Below are positions 1 to 14,956 of a stretch of 64,000 nt of DNA, in pieces. Source of the stretch: Sulfuritalea sp. (GTDB lineage: Bacteria; Pseudomonadota; Gammaproteobacteria; Burkholderiales; Rhodocyclaceae). Position numbers and translations under genes: made by a program. Below the pieces are notes generated by a model, which saw only the letters and a list, made by a program, of their open reading frames with translations, made no database searches and was not told where the DNA came from. The DNA lies in contig JAOTRV010000007.1 in the NCBI GenBank assembly GCA_030247575.1, positions 123,562-187,561 of the forward strand. Direction: 5' to 3'. Numbering within the stretch: the first letter of the stretch is position 1; each line of letters starts with the position of its first letter.

Positions 1-1159
<1,159 letters not shown>

Positions 1160-1248
1160 CGTGTAGCCTCTCTTTCCCTCGATCGGGGGTAAACATCAAA
1201 ACATTGTAGTGCCGTTCGCCATGCCCTGCAAACTGCATAGACCCGGCC

Positions 1249-1890
1249 TCAGGCCTTCTTGTTCCGCGCCAGCAGATAGATCTCGGCACTGCGGTTGCGC
1301 GAGGCAGCCGGCTTTCTCATCTGCAGGGTCTGGAACTGCTGCTGCAGCGCGTGTCGCAATTCCATGAAGCCGTCGCCCTGAAACACCTTGACCAGCATGT
1401 CGCCGCCGGGCTTCAGATGGCGTGCGCAGAAATCCAGCGTCAGTTCGGCCAGCACCATCACACGCGCCTGATCGACCATGCCGATACCCGACATATTGGG
1501 GGCCATGTCCGACAATACAAGGTCTACCTGCCGGCCATCGAGGGCAGCGGTCAGCGCCTCCAGCACCGCGTCTTCGTGGAAGTCACCCTGAATGAACTCG
1601 ACGCCATGCACCGCGTCCATCGGCAGCAGGTCGAGCGCAATCAGGCGTCCGCCGGGCGCGATGCGCTTGGCGGCTACCTGCGACCAGCTGCCGGGCGCCG
1701 AACCGAGGTCGACCACGGTCATGCCCGGCTTCAACAGCTTGTCCTTGTCGTCGATTTCGGTCAGCTTGAACGCCGCGCGCGAACGCCAGCCCTCCGCCCG
1801 GGCCCGTTGCACGTACGCGTCGTTGACGTGCTCGGTGATCCACGACTTGTTGGTCTTGTTCTTCTTGCTGCTCTCGACCTTCCCGCTCAC
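1249..1890 (-). CDS. rlmE: 23S rRNA (uridine-2'-O-)-methyltransferase RlmE (FtsJ/RrmJ)
   Basis: Methylates the ribose of U2552 in the peptidyl-transferase A-loop using S-adenosylmethionine. The 213 residues are close to the family's usual length. The Rossmann glycine motif [13 protein letters not shown] sits at about 59-71, followed by LVLSDMAPN and LVKVFQGDG, which carry the catalytic Asp and Lys of the K-D-K-E tetrad. A lysine- and asparagine-rich tail precedes the domain. The gene leads into ftsH and is divergent from yhbY, whose start is only 15 bases away, so the two promoters must overlap each other's coding sequence. Confidence 0.96.
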   Translation of the reverse strand: MSGKVESSKKNKTNKSWITEHVNDAYVQRARAEGWRSRAAFKLTEIDDKDKLLKPGMTVVDLGSAPGSWSQVAAKRIAPGGRLIALDLLPMDAVHGVEFIQGDFHEDAVLEALTAALDGRQVDLVLSDMAPNMSGIGMVDQARVMVLAELTLDFCARHLKPGGDMLVKVFQGDGFMELRHALQQQFQTLQMRKPAASRNRSAEIYLLARNKKA

Positions 1891-1904
1891 GTTACAATCC
1901 CGCC

Positions 1905-2294
1905 ATGACTGAAAACACCACTCAACTGAGCCCCACCCAGCGCCGCGCCCTGCGGGCCGCCGCGCACCACCTGAATCCTGTCGTTTCCATCAGCCAGAAA
2001 GGCCTGACGCCGTCCGTTCTGGCGGAGATCGACCGCTGCCTGAAGGCCCACGAACTGATCAAACTGCGACTTTACGGCATCGAGCGCGAAGATCGCGATG
2101 CCTTGTTCGCTGAAATCTGCTCCGCGCTCGACTGTGCCGCCGTGCAGCATATCGGCAACCTGCTGGTACTCTGGCGCGAAAACCCGAAGGATGCGTCTCA
2201 AGAGTCGACGCCGGCGAGACGGCGAAAAGAGCCGCCGGCAACAAAGAAGCAGGCCGCCGCCCGTACCGAGGCCCGCAACCGCAAGCCGCGCTGA
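1905..2294 (+). CDS. yhbY: YhbY family CRM-domain RNA-binding protein
   Basis: Ribosome-assembly protein that binds pre-50S RNA. The CRM fold covers residues 1-97, with the conserved start [19 protein letters not shown] and the loop VLWRE near the end. At 129 residues it is about 30 longer than typical YhbY. The extra C-terminal tail is basic and low-complexity (Arg, Lys, Ala), and its first residues, ESTPARRR, are encoded by a copy of the short dispersed repeat described at 2202. The gene is divergent from rlmE-ftsH, a standard arrangement. The domain assignment is secure; whether the tail does anything is unknown. Confidence 0.93.
   Translation: MTENTTQLSPTQRRALRAAAHHLNPVVSISQKGLTPSVLAEIDRCLKAHELIKLRLYGIEREDRDALFAEICSALDCAAVQHIGNLLVLWRENPKDASQESTPARRRKEPPATKKQAAARTEARNRKPR
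2202..2225 (+). repeat. Short dispersed repeat, copy 1 (inside yhbY)
   Basis: 24 bases beginning GAGTCGACGCCGGCG and ending ACGGCGA. It matches the family consensus RAGTMGRCGCYGGYG-RYACGGCGAT with three differences from the lpxH copy. It lies where the conserved CRM domain ends and the extra C-terminal tail begins. Confidence 0.6.
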
Positions 2295-2296
2295 AA

Positions 2297-2761
2297 CTAG
2301 CGCCCCCGGCCCCGCTCCTGCAGCACCGCCAGCGCAATCCCGAGCAGCGACTGCGCCAGATAGAGTGCGCTCGACACGCCATGCCAGGTGCTGAAACGCT
2401 CGCGCAACGCGCTTTCCATGACCCGGCGCGGCAGCGCATCGGCCTTCAACTGCTCCAATATCGGCTGCACCCCGAAATGGCCGGCGATGGTCAGGGCCAG
2501 CATCAGCAGCACAATCCAGAATACGAATGAACGGATCGCCCGCCAGCCTTTGGCGAACATCACGAACAGAATCAGGTAGGTTCCGCAGGCTAGGCCGACC
2601 CAGGCCGTAACGGTGAACATCGCGCCGGCCAGATTGCCGGCCAGGGCGCGATCCGCAAGTTGGGCGAACAGCACGGGAGCGGCAATGAAACCGATCGCCA
2701 GCAGGCCGCCGACCCAGACGGCAATGGCAATGCTGTAGAGCGCGGACGCCAGTGCCCTCAT
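2297..2761 (-). CDS. DUF4149 domain membrane protein
   Basis: A 154-residue inner-membrane protein of the DUF4149/TMEM205-like group, function unknown. Four hydrophobic segments are visible at about 5-30, 45-68, 80-98 and 130-148, with WVGG in the first and a conserved STWHG stretch before the last. It ends with a short Arg-rich tail. It follows greA by 6 bases on the same strand, so it is probably the last gene of the carAB-greA transcript. Its stop lies 2 bases from the convergent yhbY stop. Confidence 0.85.
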   Translation of the reverse strand: MRALASALYSIAIAVWVGGLLAIGFIAAPVLFAQLADRALAGNLAGAMFTVTAWVGLACGTYLILFVMFAKGWRAIRSFVFWIVLLMLALTIAGHFGVQPILEQLKADALPRRVMESALRERFSTWHGVSSALYLAQSLLGIALAVLQERGRGR

Positions 2762-2767
2762 GCCCGA

Positions 2768-3243
2768 TCAGATGTATTTGACGTCGAGAATCTCGTACTC
2801 GCGCAACCCGCCGGGCGTCTGCACCTCGGCCACGTCGCCGGCAAACTTGCCGATCAGCGCACGCGCCACCGGGGAATTCAGCGAAAGCATGCCCGACTTG
2901 ATGTCGGCTTCGTCGTCGCCGACGATCTGGTAGGTCACGGTATTGCCGCTGTCCAGGTCTTCGAGCTCGACCGTGGCGCCGAAGACGACGCGGCCATCGG
3001 CATCCAGCGAAGCCGGGTCGATGATCTGCGCATTGCCCAGCTTGCCCTCGACCTCCTTGATGCGGCCTTCGATGAAGCCCTGGCGCTCCTTGGCCGCATC
3101 GTACTCGGCGTTCTCCGACAAGTCGCCATGCGAACGGGCCTCGGCGATGGCGGCGATCACGGTCGGCCGGTCGATCGTCTTCAGGCGCTGAAGTTCCTTG
3201 CGCAGCAGTTCGGCGCCGCGCAGCGTAATCGGGAATTTTCCGC

Positions 3244-3247
<4 letters not shown>
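2768..3247 (-). CDS. greA: Transcription elongation factor GreA
   Basis: Rescues backtracked RNA polymerase by stimulating cleavage of the nascent RNA 3' end through the secondary channel. 159 residues, the normal length. The N-terminal coiled coil carries the acidic-tip signature [16 protein letters not shown] at about 41-56, and the C-terminal FKBP-like half ends [11 protein letters not shown]. The start ATG overlaps the carB stop by 4 bases (ATGA), so the two are translationally coupled. I placed the start at this overlap because the protein begins [13 protein letters not shown] as in close relatives. Confidence 0.97.
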
Positions 3248-6489
<3,242 letters not shown>

Positions 6490-6490
6490 G

Positions 6491-7621
6491 TTATTTCTGC
6501 TCCATCGACATGATGAAGCGGTCAAAGAGGTAGGCCACATCGTGCGGCCCCGGGCTGGCTTCGGGATGCCCCTGGAAGCAGAACGCCGGCCGGTCGGTCC
6601 AGGCCATGCCCTGCAGGCTGCCGTCGAACAGCGAGACGTGGGTCACTTTCACGTTTGCCGGCAGCGTCGAAGGATCGACCGCGAAACCGTGATTCTGGCT
6701 GGTGATCAGGACCTGCCCGGTTTCGAGATCCTTGACCGGATGGTTGGCGCCGTGATGGCCGAATTTCATCTTGAGCGTCTTGCCGCCGGCCGCCAGGCCC
6801 ATCAATTGATGGCCGAGGCAAATGCCGAAGGTGGGCAGACGCCGGCCGAGAAATTCGCGGATCGCCGCCACGGCGTAATCGCAAGGCTCGGGATCGCCGG
6901 GGCCATTGGACAGGAAGACGCCATCAGGATTGAGCGCCAGAACTTCGGCCGCCGGTGTCCTGGCCGGCACTACGGTGAGCTTGCAGCCGCGCGAGGCCAG
7001 CATGCGCAGGATGTTGCGCTTGACCCCGAAGTCGTAGGCAACCACGTGAAAACGAAAGCTTTCCGGCTGGGCGAAGCCGGCGCCGAGTTTCCACTCGCCT
7101 TGGCTCCATGAATAGGACTCTTGGGCGCTGACGACCTGCGCCAGATCCATCCCGGCCAGGCCGGAAAAGGCCCGCGCCTGTGCGATGGCGGCATCGGCAT
7201 CGAGTTCTTCGCCCGCCATCAGGCAGCCGGCCTGGGCGCCGTTTTCGCGCAGGATGCGGGTCAGCTTGCGCGTGTCGATGTCGGCCAGTCCCAAAACATT
7301 CTCGGCCCGCAGGTAGGCGTCGAGCGTCTGCTCGCTGCGAAAATTCGATGCCAGCAGCGGCAGGTCGCGGATCACCAGGCCCGCCGCATGGATGCGACCG
7401 GCCTCGCAGTCTTCGCGATTGACGCCGTAGTTGCCGATGTGGGGATAGGTGAGGGTGACGATCTGGCGGGCATAGGACGGATCGGTCAGGATCTCCTGGT
7501 AGCCGGACAAGGCGGTGTTGAACACGACCTCGCCCACGCTGCTGCCCGCGGCGCCGATGCCTTTGCCTCTGAACACCGTTCCGTCGGCCAAGGCTAGAAG
7601 GGCGGGCGGAAAGTGAGGCAC
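6491..7621 (-). CDS. carA: Carbamoyl-phosphate synthase small subunit (glutamine amidotransferase)
   Basis: Hydrolyses glutamine and channels ammonia to CarB. 376 residues. The N-terminal half carries the CPSase small-subunit signature [15 protein letters not shown], and the C-terminal class I amidotransferase domain carries the nucleophile motif FGICLGHQ followed by QNHGFAVD and the His-Glu pair in [11 protein letters not shown]. The start is GTG at 7621, chosen because a GGGAG lies 7-8 bases upstream and the protein begins [12 protein letters not shown] as in relatives. It has its own promoter at 7702-7730. Confidence 0.97.
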   Translation of the reverse strand: MPHFPPALLALADGTVFRGKGIGAAGSSVGEVVFNTALSGYQEILTDPSYARQIVTLTYPHIGNYGVNREDCEAGRIHAAGLVIRDLPLLASNFRSEQTLDAYLRAENVLGLADIDTRKLTRILRENGAQAGCLMAGEELDADAAIAQARAFSGLAGMDLAQVVSAQESYSWSQGEWKLGAGFAQPESFRFHVVAYDFGVKRNILRMLASRGCKLTVVPARTPAAEVLALNPDGVFLSNGPGDPEPCDYAVAAIREFLGRRLPTFGICLGHQLMGLAAGGKTLKMKFGHHGANHPVKDLETGQVLITSQNHGFAVDPSTLPANVKVTHVSLFDGSLQGMAWTDRPAFCFQGHPEASPGPHDVAYLFDRFIMSMEQK

Positions 7622-7701
7622 GATGGAGCTCCCGGAACAAGACGATTCGGCAATCGGAACCGGACACCGCTTGATTCACAAAGCATCCGGCAAACCTTTG
7701 G

Positions 7702-7730
7702 ATTATAGCCGGTCGGGCCCGCTACCGCAA
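7702..7730 (-). promoter_or_regulatory. Sigma-70 promoter for carA-carB
   Basis: Read on the minus strand: -35 TTGCGG at 7730-7725, a 17-base spacer, and a perfect -10 TATAAT at 7707-7702. Transcription would start near 7695, leaving a leader of roughly 70 bases before the carA GTG. It lies in the 151-base gap between dapB and carA, the only sizeable gap in this cluster. Seen directly; activity is inferred. Confidence 0.75.
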
Positions 7731-7772
7731 ACCCAAGCGACGCACGCAAGCCGCCGCCAGCGAATTCCGCCG

Positions 7773-8582
<810 letters not shown>

Positions 8583-9005
8583 CTACTTCTTCTCTTGGCC
8601 AGTGACGCCGCTTGCCGTCGGAGCCGGGATCTCGATGACCTGTGCGGCAGGCCGCGGCGCTTCGGCCTTTGAAGTGTCTTCGGCCACTACGTCGCCGGAC
8701 ACGCGCGTCAACTTGTTGTCCTGGAAGAACACCGCCAGATTGCGTTGCTGAGGCTCGCCGCGTCCAGGACGGAAGCGATAGACGTAGTCCCAGCGATCCT
8801 GGTGGAACATGTCGGCCACCAGCGGCGAACCGAGGATGAATCGCACCTGCTCGCGCGTCTGGCCGGGCTTCAACTGCGCCACCATCTCCTGGGTGACCAG
8901 ATTGCCCTGGCGCACATCGATGCGGTAGGGCGAGAGATAGCTGGTGATCTGCGGTGTATTCGAACAGGCAGCCAGAAACGGCAGGAGCAACAGGATTCGC
9001 TTCAT
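8583..9005 (-). CDS. bamE: Outer membrane protein assembly lipoprotein BamE
   Basis: Small lipoprotein of the BAM beta-barrel insertion complex. The signal peptide [14 protein letters not shown] ends in the lipobox LAAC, with the acylated Cys at position 14. The BamE/SmpA fold follows, with [32 protein letters not shown] and DRWDYVYRF. The C-terminal extension (about 40 residues, Ala/Pro/Glu-rich) is not conserved. I prefer the start at 9005 over an in-frame start 8 codons upstream because it gives a standard lipoprotein signal. It is divergent from fur, as in many proteobacteria. Confidence 0.94.
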   Translation of the reverse strand: MKRILLLLPFLAACSNTPQITSYLSPYRIDVRQGNLVTQEMVAQLKPGQTREQVRFILGSPLVADMFHQDRWDYVYRFRPGRGEPQQRNLAVFFQDNKLTRVSGDVVAEDTSKAEAPRPAAQVIEIPAPTASGVTGQEKK

Positions 9006-9167
9006 CGGGAAATTCCGGAAAACCACCATTGGGTCGGGCTGCCGTATTCTGGCACGCCTCCTCGCTTGCCGATCGCATTATCCCAATCGGGGCGCGAAAA
9101 CTATATCATAGCTGCCCACCCGTCACTGCCCGTCCCCGAGCGGACGAGAGCCTGCGCTGATCGCACC

Positions 9168-9614
9168 ATGACCCATCCCGACGACCTCAAGAGCATCGGC
9201 CTCAAGGCAACCTATCCGCGCCTCAAGATTCTCGACCTCTTCCACAAGCTGCAGGATGAAGGCTCGCCGCGCCACGTCACGGCGGAAGATGTCTATCGCC
9301 ACCTGCTCGCCGACGGCATGGACATCGGACTGGCCACCGTCTATCGCGTGCTCACGCAATTCGAACAGGCGGGCTTGCTGCAGCGCCATCATTTCGAATC
9401 GGGCAAGGCGATTTTCGAACTGAACGAAGGACAGCACCACGACCATCTGGTCTGCCTGGAATGCGGCCGCGTCGAAGAGTTCTTCGATGCCGCGATCGAA
9501 AAGCGCCAGATCAAGATCGCGGAAGAACGCGGCTTCACGGTGCGCGAACACGCCCTCTACCTGTACGTCGACTGCCGCAAGACGGACTGCCCGCACCGCA
9601 AGGCTTCCACTTAG
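9168..9614 (+). CDS. fur: Ferric uptake regulator Fur
   Basis: Iron-responsive repressor, 148 residues. The N-terminal winged helix covers about 1-85 with [15 protein letters not shown] and the recognition region [14 protein letters not shown]. The C-terminal dimerisation and metal domain carries [11 protein letters not shown] (His cluster and CxxC) and a second cysteine pair in CRKTDCPH, typical of Fur with a structural zinc. The gene is followed at once by a Gdt1-type manganese exporter gene, so both may respond to metal status. The 162-base gap to bamE should hold both promoters; I see no convincing Fur box there. Confidence 0.97.
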   Translation: MTHPDDLKSIGLKATYPRLKILDLFHKLQDEGSPRHVTAEDVYRHLLADGMDIGLATVYRVLTQFEQAGLLQRHHFESGKAIFELNEGQHHDHLVCLECGRVEEFFDAAIEKRQIKIAEERGFTVREHALYLYVDCRKTDCPHRKAST

Positions 9615-9615
9615 C

Positions 9616-10185
9616 TTGGAAGCTTTTCTCACCGCGACCACACTGGTCGCCATCGCCGAAATCGGCGACAAGACGCAGTTGCTGTCCTTCGTCCTCGCCG
9701 CCCGCCTACGCAAGCCGCTGCCGATCATTGCCGGCATCTTTGTCGCCACCGTGCTCAATCACGCCATGGCCGGCTCGGTCGGCGTCTGGCTGGCGCAACT
9801 GATCGCGCCACAGTGGCTGCCCTGGATCACCGGCGCAGTCTTCATCGTTTTTGGCCTGTGGGCGCTGCACCCGGATTCGCTCGACGAAGACCCGAAGATC
9901 CATCCCACCGGCGCCTTCGTCACCACCACGATCGCTTTTTTCATCGCCGAAATGGGCGACAAGACGCAGTTCGCCACCGTGGCGCTGGGCGCGCAGTTCC
10001 AGGGTGCGCTGTTCGCGGTAATCATGGGCACCACGCTGGGCATGATGCTGGCCAACGTGCCGGCCGTCATCGTCGGCGAAAAGCTGGCCAAGCGCCTGCC
10101 GCTCAAGTTCATCCGCTGGATCGCGGCCGGCGTGTTCATCGTCACCGGCGTGGTGACGATGCTCGGTGCTCCGCGCCTAGCCTAG
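9616..10185 (+). CDS. Gdt1/TMEM165 (UPF0016) family manganese exporter
   Basis: Predicted inner-membrane cation exporter; characterised bacterial members (MntX/MneA) export Mn2+. The 189 residues hold six membrane segments in two three-helix repeats, each starting with the family signature: AEIGDKTQ near residues 14-21 and AEMGDKTQ near 112-119. I call a TTG start one base after the fur stop because it yields LEAFLTATTLVAIAE, matching the usual N-terminus; a longer start would run inside fur. The Shine-Dalgarno is weak, so translation is probably coupled to fur. The last 9 bases overlap the convergent recN end. Confidence 0.88.
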   Translation: MEAFLTATTLVAIAEIGDKTQLLSFVLAARLRKPLPIIAGIFVATVLNHAMAGSVGVWLAQLIAPQWLPWITGAVFIVFGLWALHPDSLDEDPKIHPTGAFVTTTIAFFIAEMGDKTQFATVALGAQFQGALFAVIMGTTLGMMLANVPAVIVGEKLAKRLPLKFIRWIAAGVFIVTGVVTMLGAPRLA

Positions 10186-11829
10186 GCCGAGCATTTCTGC
10201 CGCGTGGCGGCGGGTAGTTTCGGTGATTTTCTCGCCGCCCAGCATGCGCGCGATCTCGCCGACGCGAGCTTCCGGATCGAGTACGTTCACCGAAGAGGTC
10301 GTTGCACCATCACGGGTTTGCTTGGCGATCGACCATTGCCAGTCGGCCTGAGCCGCCACCTGAGGCAGATGTGTGACGCACAGTACTTGGCGGCTCTTGC
10401 CGAGTTCACGCAACATGCGGCCGACAATCTCGGCGACGCGCCCGCCGATGCCGACATCGACTTCGTCAAAAATGAGCGTGCCGGCCGGGTTCGCCTGGCT
10501 GGCGATGACCTGCAAGGCCAAACCGATGCGCGACAACTCGCCGCCCGAGGCCACCTTGGCCAGCGCACGCAGCGGCTGGCCCGCATTGGCCGAGACCAGG
10601 AATTCGACACTCTCGAGTCCGCTGGAGGCGCCTTCAGGCAAAGGCTCCAGGGCAATTTCGAAACGTCCGCCGGCCATCGCCAGCTCCTGCATGCCGGCCG
10701 TCACCGCCTTGGACAAGGCCTTGGCGGTCTTCGCGCGCAAGGCCGAAAGCTGCTTAGCCACCTGACGGAAAGCCGCTTCGGTCTTGGCTTCCCGTTCGGC
10801 CAGCGCGGCCGGATCGGCGCGCAGCGTGAGCTCGTCCAGGCGGGCCTGCAAGCGCTGCAGCAGGTCGGGCAATTCTTCCGGTGCGACACGATGCTTGCGC
10901 GCCATCTGCGTCACGGCGTCGATGCGATTGTCGAGTTCATTCAGCCGCGCCGGATCGAGTTCCAGCCGGTCCTGATAACGCCGTAGCGCCAGCGTCGACT
11001 CTTCGAGCTGGATCAGCGCGGTCTCGAACAACTGGGCCGCATCGCTCAACGCCGGATCGAAGCCAGTCAATTCGGACAGTCTGGCTCCAGCGTGCTGGAG
11101 CACCGGCAGACTCGCCGCCTCGCCTTCTTCAAGCGCGGCCAGCGCGGCGCTCGCGCCTTCCAGCAGGGCGTTGGCATTGCCCAGCCGGCGCTGCTCCTGT
11201 TCCGTTTCCTGCCATTCGGCCGCATCGAATCCCAGGGCGACCAGTTCCTTTACTTGCCACTCGAGCAGTTCGCGCTCGCGCACGGTGGCCTCGACATCCT
11301 TCTCGGCAGCCTGCCGCGTCTCGCGCGCCGTGCGCCATGTCCCATAGGCAGCGGCGGCATCACGGGCCAGCGCCTGCGCCCCGGCATGGGTGTCGAGCAA
11401 GTCGCGCTGGGCATCGCTGCGCAACAGCGAATGATGGGCGTTCTGGCCGTGAATGTCGGCCAGAAAGTCTGCCACTTCGCGCATCTGCCCCAGCGTTGCC
11501 GCAGCGCCGTTGATGTAGCCGCGGGACCGGCCGGCGGAGTCGATTACGCGCCGCAGCAGGCAGGCATCGGTGTCGTAATCGTTGCCCCGCAGCCAGGCTT
11601 CGAGCGCGCTGCCGGAGATGACCTCGAACTCGGCCGAAATCTCGGCCCTCTCGGCGCCGCTGCGCACCACGGCGGCATCCGCGCGCTCGCCCAGGGCCAG
11701 CGACAGCGCATCGACCAGGATCGACTTGCCGGCGCCGGTCTCGCCGGTCAGGGCACCGAAACCGGCCTCGAACTCGAGTTCGAGGCGATCGACAATGACG
11801 AAATCGCGGATGATCAGGCGCAGCAGCAT
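10177..11829 (-). CDS. recN: DNA repair protein RecN
   Basis: SMC-like ATPase that acts on double-strand breaks. 550 residues, standard length. Walker A GETGAGKSILVDAL is at about 29-42, the central portion is coiled coil (roughly 150-370), and the C-terminal ATPase half carries the signature SGGELSRIGLAL and Walker B LIFDEVDVGIGG. The RecN-type central hydrophobic stretch is present. It follows nadK by 3 bases on the same strand, the usual nadK-recN pair, and its end overlaps the manganese exporter gene. Confidence 0.97.
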   Translation of the reverse strand: MLLRLIIRDFVIVDRLELEFEAGFGALTGETGAGKSILVDALSLALGERADAAVVRSGAERAEISAEFEVISGSALEAWLRGNDYDTDACLLRRVIDSAGRSRGYINGAAATLGQMREVADFLADIHGQNAHHSLLRSDAQRDLLDTHAGAQALARDAAAAYGTWRTARETRQAAEKDVEATVRERELLEWQVKELVALGFDAAEWQETEQEQRRLGNANALLEGASAALAALEEGEAASLPVLQHAGARLSELTGFDPALSDAAQLFETALIQLEESTLALRRYQDRLELDPARLNELDNRIDAVTQMARKHRVAPEELPDLLQRLQARLDELTLRADPAALAEREAKTEAAFRQVAKQLSALRAKTAKALSKAVTAGMQELAMAGGRFEIALEPLPEGASSGLESVEFLVSANAGQPLRALAKVASGGELSRIGLALQVIASQANPAGTLIFDEVDVGIGGRVAEIVGRMLRELGKSRQVLCVTHLPQVAAQADWQWSIAKQTRDGATTSSVNVLDPEARVGEIARMLGGEKITETTRRHAAEMLGLG

Positions 11830-11832
11830 TTG

Positions 11833-12723
11833 TTAATGACGGGGAGTCGAGCTCCAGTGCAGCTTCTCACGCAGCATGGCGAAATAGCTGTAGCCCGGCG
11901 GATGCAGCAAGGTGATGTGGTGGCTCGAACGCGCGATGCGCACCACGTCGCCGGCGCGCGCCTCGAAATGCTTCTGACCGTCGAAGTGCACACGGGCGTC
12001 GTGGGGCGGCAGCAGGGCGACATCGATCGTGCAGCTGTCGCTGACGGTGATCGGCCGGTTCGAGAGCGCATGGGGGCAGAGCGGGACGATGGCGATGCCG
12101 GGCACCGATGGATGGAGAATCGGGCCATTGGCCGACAGCGCGTAGGCGGTGGACCCGGTGGGCGTGGCGACGATCAGGCCGTCGGCGCGCAGGACGTGGA
12201 TCAGTTCGCCATCGACCTTCACCTCCAGTTCGATCATGCGGCCGATTTCGCCCTTGTTGACCACCACGTCGTTGAGCGCCACGGTCTGAAAAGCCGACTC
12301 GCCATCGCGCATCACTTCGGCACGAAGCAGGAAGCGCTGCTCGCGGAAAAACTCTCCCGCAAGCATCGCCGTCATGCTCTCGGCCATGGCGCCAAGCGCG
12401 ATGTCGGTCATGAAGCCGAGCCGCCCCTGATTGATGCCGACCAGCGGCACCTCGAAGCGGGCCAGGTGCCGCGCCGCATTGAGCATGGTGCCGTCGCCGC
12501 CGAGAACCACCGCAAGATCGGCACGTTCGCCAATCCGATCGTAAGTAGCCACCGCATAGCCGCTGACACCCACCGCCCCAGCGGTAGCTTCTTCCAGCAG
12601 TACCTCGACGCCGCGTCCGCTCAAAAATCCGGCAAGCCACAACAGGGACTCGGCGATTTCCCGGCTCTGGTATTTGCCGATCAGGGCAATGGTGCGAAAG
12701 TTATCGGACGCAGCGACGTTCAT
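11833..12723 (-). CDS. nadK: NAD kinase
   Basis: Phosphorylates NAD to NADP. 296 residues. The GGDGT catalytic motif lies at about 75-79, followed by [24 protein letters not shown] and the conserved substrate loop [16 protein letters not shown]. The gene is divergent from hrcA with 65 bases between starts, a conserved betaproteobacterial layout, and is followed immediately by recN. Confidence 0.97.
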   Translation of the reverse strand: MNVAASDNFRTIALIGKYQSREIAESLLWLAGFLSGRGVEVLLEEATAGAVGVSGYAVATYDRIGERADLAVVLGGDGTMLNAARHLARFEVPLVGINQGRLGFMTDIALGAMAESMTAMLAGEFFREQRFLLRAEVMRDGESAFQTVALNDVVVNKGEIGRMIELEVKVDGELIHVLRADGLIVATPTGSTAYALSANGPILHPSVPGIAIVPLCPHALSNRPITVSDSCTIDVALLPPHDARVHFDGQKHFEARAGDVVRIARSSHHITLLHPPGYSYFAMLREKLHWSSTPRH

Positions 12724-12788
12724 CCGGGCGATTAAACCACAATTGGCCCCGGCTCTTTTTTCGGCGGATTTGGCTCTAAAATCAAGCC

Positions 12789-13808
12789 ATGCTCGACTAT
12801 CGTGCGCAAACTCTGCTGAAAACCCTGATCGAACGCTATATCGCCGAAGGTCAGCCCGTCGGCTCGCGCACGCTCTCGAAATACTCGGGCTTGGAACTCT
12901 CCCCGGCGACGATCCGCAACGTCATGTCGGACTTGGAAGAAATGGGCTTCATCGCCAGCCCCCACACCTCGGCCGGGCGCGTGCCGACGCCCTTGGGCTA
13001 CCGGCTGTTCGTCGATTCCCTGCTGACGGTGAAGCCCCTGCAGGGCAGCGAACTGTCCGAGATCAAGGAGGCCATCCAGCCCGATCAGCCGCAACTGGTG
13101 ATCAGCCATGCGTCGCAACTGCTGTCACAGCTCACCGCCTTCGCCGGCGTGGTGGTGGCGCCGCGCCGCCAGCAGCCTCGCATCCGCCAGATCGAGTTCC
13201 TCAGCTTGTCGGACAAGCGCGTGCTGCTGATCATCGTCACCGCCGACGGCGACGTACAGAACCGCATTTTGTTCACCCAGCGCAACTACAGCCCGTCGGA
13301 GCTAACCGAGGCAGCCAACTACCTGAACCAGAATTGCCTCGGTCTCGACTTCGACCAGGTACGCGCCCGCGTGGTCGAAGAACTGCGCCAGTTGCGCGCC
13401 GACATGGGCGAACTGATGACCGCCGCGCTGGACGTCGGCAATCAGGCGATTGCCGATACCTCGACGCAGTATGTGATCAGCGGCGAGAAGAACCTGCTCG
13501 GCGTCGAGGATCTTTCGTCCAACATGACGCGCCTGCGCCGCCTGTTCGATCTGTTCGAACAACGCACCGGCCTGGCCCAGCTGCTGGAGCTATCCAGCCG
13601 CGCCGAAGGCGTTCAGGTGTTCATCGGCGGCGAATCCGGCATCGCGCCGCTGGACGAATGCAGCGTGGTCGCCGCGCCCTACGAAGTCGACGGCCAGATC
13701 GTCGGCACGATCGGCGTCATAGGCCCGACGCGCATGGCCTACGAACGCGTGATTCCCATCGTGGACATCACGGCCAAGCTGCTCTCCTCCGCACTTTCCG
13801 CACCGTGA
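12789..13808 (+). CDS. hrcA: Heat-inducible transcription repressor HrcA
   Basis: Repressor of heat-shock genes that binds CIRCE inverted repeats and needs GroEL to fold. 339 residues. The N-terminal winged helix contains [22 protein letters not shown], and the C-terminal domain has VFIGGES and the terminal [25 protein letters not shown] sits about 15 bases before the start, but I see no convincing -35. No CIRCE element was found anywhere in the heat-shock block here, so HrcA's targets are probably elsewhere. It overlaps hemH by 4 bases (GTGA). Confidence 0.96.
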   Translation: MLDYRAQTLLKTLIERYIAEGQPVGSRTLSKYSGLELSPATIRNVMSDLEEMGFIASPHTSAGRVPTPLGYRLFVDSLLTVKPLQGSELSEIKEAIQPDQPQLVISHASQLLSQLTAFAGVVVAPRRQQPRIRQIEFLSLSDKRVLLIIVTADGDVQNRILFTQRNYSPSELTEAANYLNQNCLGLDFDQVRARVVEELRQLRADMGELMTAALDVGNQAIADTSTQYVISGEKNLLGVEDLSSNMTRLRRLFDLFEQRTGLAQLLELSSRAEGVQVFIGGESGIAPLDECSVVAAPYEVDGQIVGTIGVIGPTRMAYERVIPIVDITAKLLSSALSAP

Positions 13809-14893
13809 TCTCCCGCTACGGTCCCGAACCCGCGCCACAGCATGGCGTGCCGCGCGGCACCGCAGTCCTGCTGGTGAACCTCGGTACTCCGGAGGCACCC
13901 ACGGCGGCGGCACTGCGCCCCTATCTCAAGCAGTTTCTCTGGGATCCGCGCGTCGTCGAAATCCCGCGCCCGGTCTGGTGGCTGATCCTCAACGGCATCA
14001 TCCTCAACCTGCGGCCGGCCAAGTCGGCGGCCAAGTACGCCAAAATCTGGATGCTGGACGGTTCGCCGCTGAAGGTCCATACCGAGCGTCAGGCCAAGCT
14101 GCTCAAGGGCTGGCTGGGGGAGACCGGCAGTCCGGAAGTCGCCGTGGCCTCGGCCATGCGCTACGGCCAGCCCTCGATCGACAGCGTCCTCGACCAGTTC
14201 AAGCGCGATGGCGTCGAGCGCGTGCTGGTCGTGCCGCTCTACCCGCAGTACGCGGCCAGCTCCACCGGCAGCGTGATGGACGACGTCGCCGACTGGATCA
14301 AGCGCAGCCGCAACCCGCCGGAACTGCGCTTCATCAAGCACTTCCACGACCACCCCGGCTACATCGCGGCCCTGGCCGCCAGCGTCCGCGAACACTGGCA
14401 GGCCAACGGCAGGCCCGACCGGCTGGTGATGAGCTTTCATGGCCTGCCGCGCCGTTCGCTCGACCTGGGCGATCCCTATTATTGCGAGTGCCAAAAGACC
14501 GGACGCTTGCTGGCGGCGGCCCTGGAACTCGACCCGGACCACTATCTGATCACCTTCCAGTCGCGCTTCGGCAAAGCCGAGTGGCTGCAGCCCTACACCC
14601 AGCCGACACTGGAAACGCTCGGGCGGCAAGGTGTGGCGCGGGTCGATGTCGTCTGCCCGGGTTTCGTCGCCGATTGCCTGGAAACGCTGGAAGAAATCGC
14701 GATGGAATGCAAGGACGCTTTCCTGGCGTCCGGCGGCTCGCAATTCCACTACATCCCCTGCGTGAACGAGCGGCCCGACTGGATCGCCGCGCTGGGCGAT
14801 CTGGTCTCGACCCATCTTTCCGGGTGGCCGGTCGCCGCTCATTCCGACAAGGCAGCCCCGGCGCGCGCAAAGGCATTGGGCGCAAAGGCCTGA
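13805..14893 (+). CDS. hemH: Ferrochelatase
   Basis: Inserts Fe2+ into protoporphyrin IX, the last step of the classical haem pathway. 362 residues from a GTG that overlaps the hrcA stop. Visible are the N-terminal [13 protein letters not shown], the [11 protein letters not shown] loop, the catalytic His in [10 protein letters not shown], the conserved DPYYCEC, and the late [15 protein letters not shown]. There is no better start with a ribosome binding site, so translational coupling to hrcA is likely. The first ~15 residues before [10 protein letters not shown] are variable in relatives, so the exact start is uncertain. Confidence 0.95.
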   Translation: MISRYGPEPAPQHGVPRGTAVLLVNLGTPEAPTAAALRPYLKQFLWDPRVVEIPRPVWWLILNGIILNLRPAKSAAKYAKIWMLDGSPLKVHTERQAKLLKGWLGETGSPEVAVASAMRYGQPSIDSVLDQFKRDGVERVLVVPLYPQYAASSTGSVMDDVADWIKRSRNPPELRFIKHFHDHPGYIAALAASVREHWQANGRPDRLVMSFHGLPRRSLDLGDPYYCECQKTGRLLAAALELDPDHYLITFQSRFGKAEWLQPYTQPTLETLGRQGVARVDVVCPGFVADCLETLEEIAMECKDAFLASGGSQFHYIPCVNERPDWIAALGDLVSTHLSGWPVAAHSDKAAPARAKALGAKA

Positions 14894-14920
14894 GCATTGG
14901 CTTGAATTCTGCCGCGACAC

Positions 14921-14948
14921 CCATATATCAGTAGAGCCTGATATATGG
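14921..14948. promoter_or_regulatory. Perfect 11-bp inverted repeat over the trxC ribosome binding site
   Basis: CCATATATCAG at 14921-14931 and its exact reverse complement CTGATATATGG at 14938-14948, separated by 6 bases. The right arm contains GG of the GGAG that serves the thioredoxin gene starting at 14957. It could be a dimeric repressor operator or an RNA hairpin that hides the ribosome binding site. There is no following T-run, so it is not a standard terminator. Confidence 0.65.
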
Positions 14949-14956
14949 AGTGCATC

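Noticed and set aside
9006-9167. Fur box in the bamE-fur gap
   Set aside because: Only a scattered AT-rich patch (AACTATATCATAG) is present; it does not form the expected 19-bp dyad.
9600-9616. yybP-ykoY manganese riboswitch before the Gdt1-type gene
   Set aside because: The gene starts one base after fur, so there is no leader in which it could fit.
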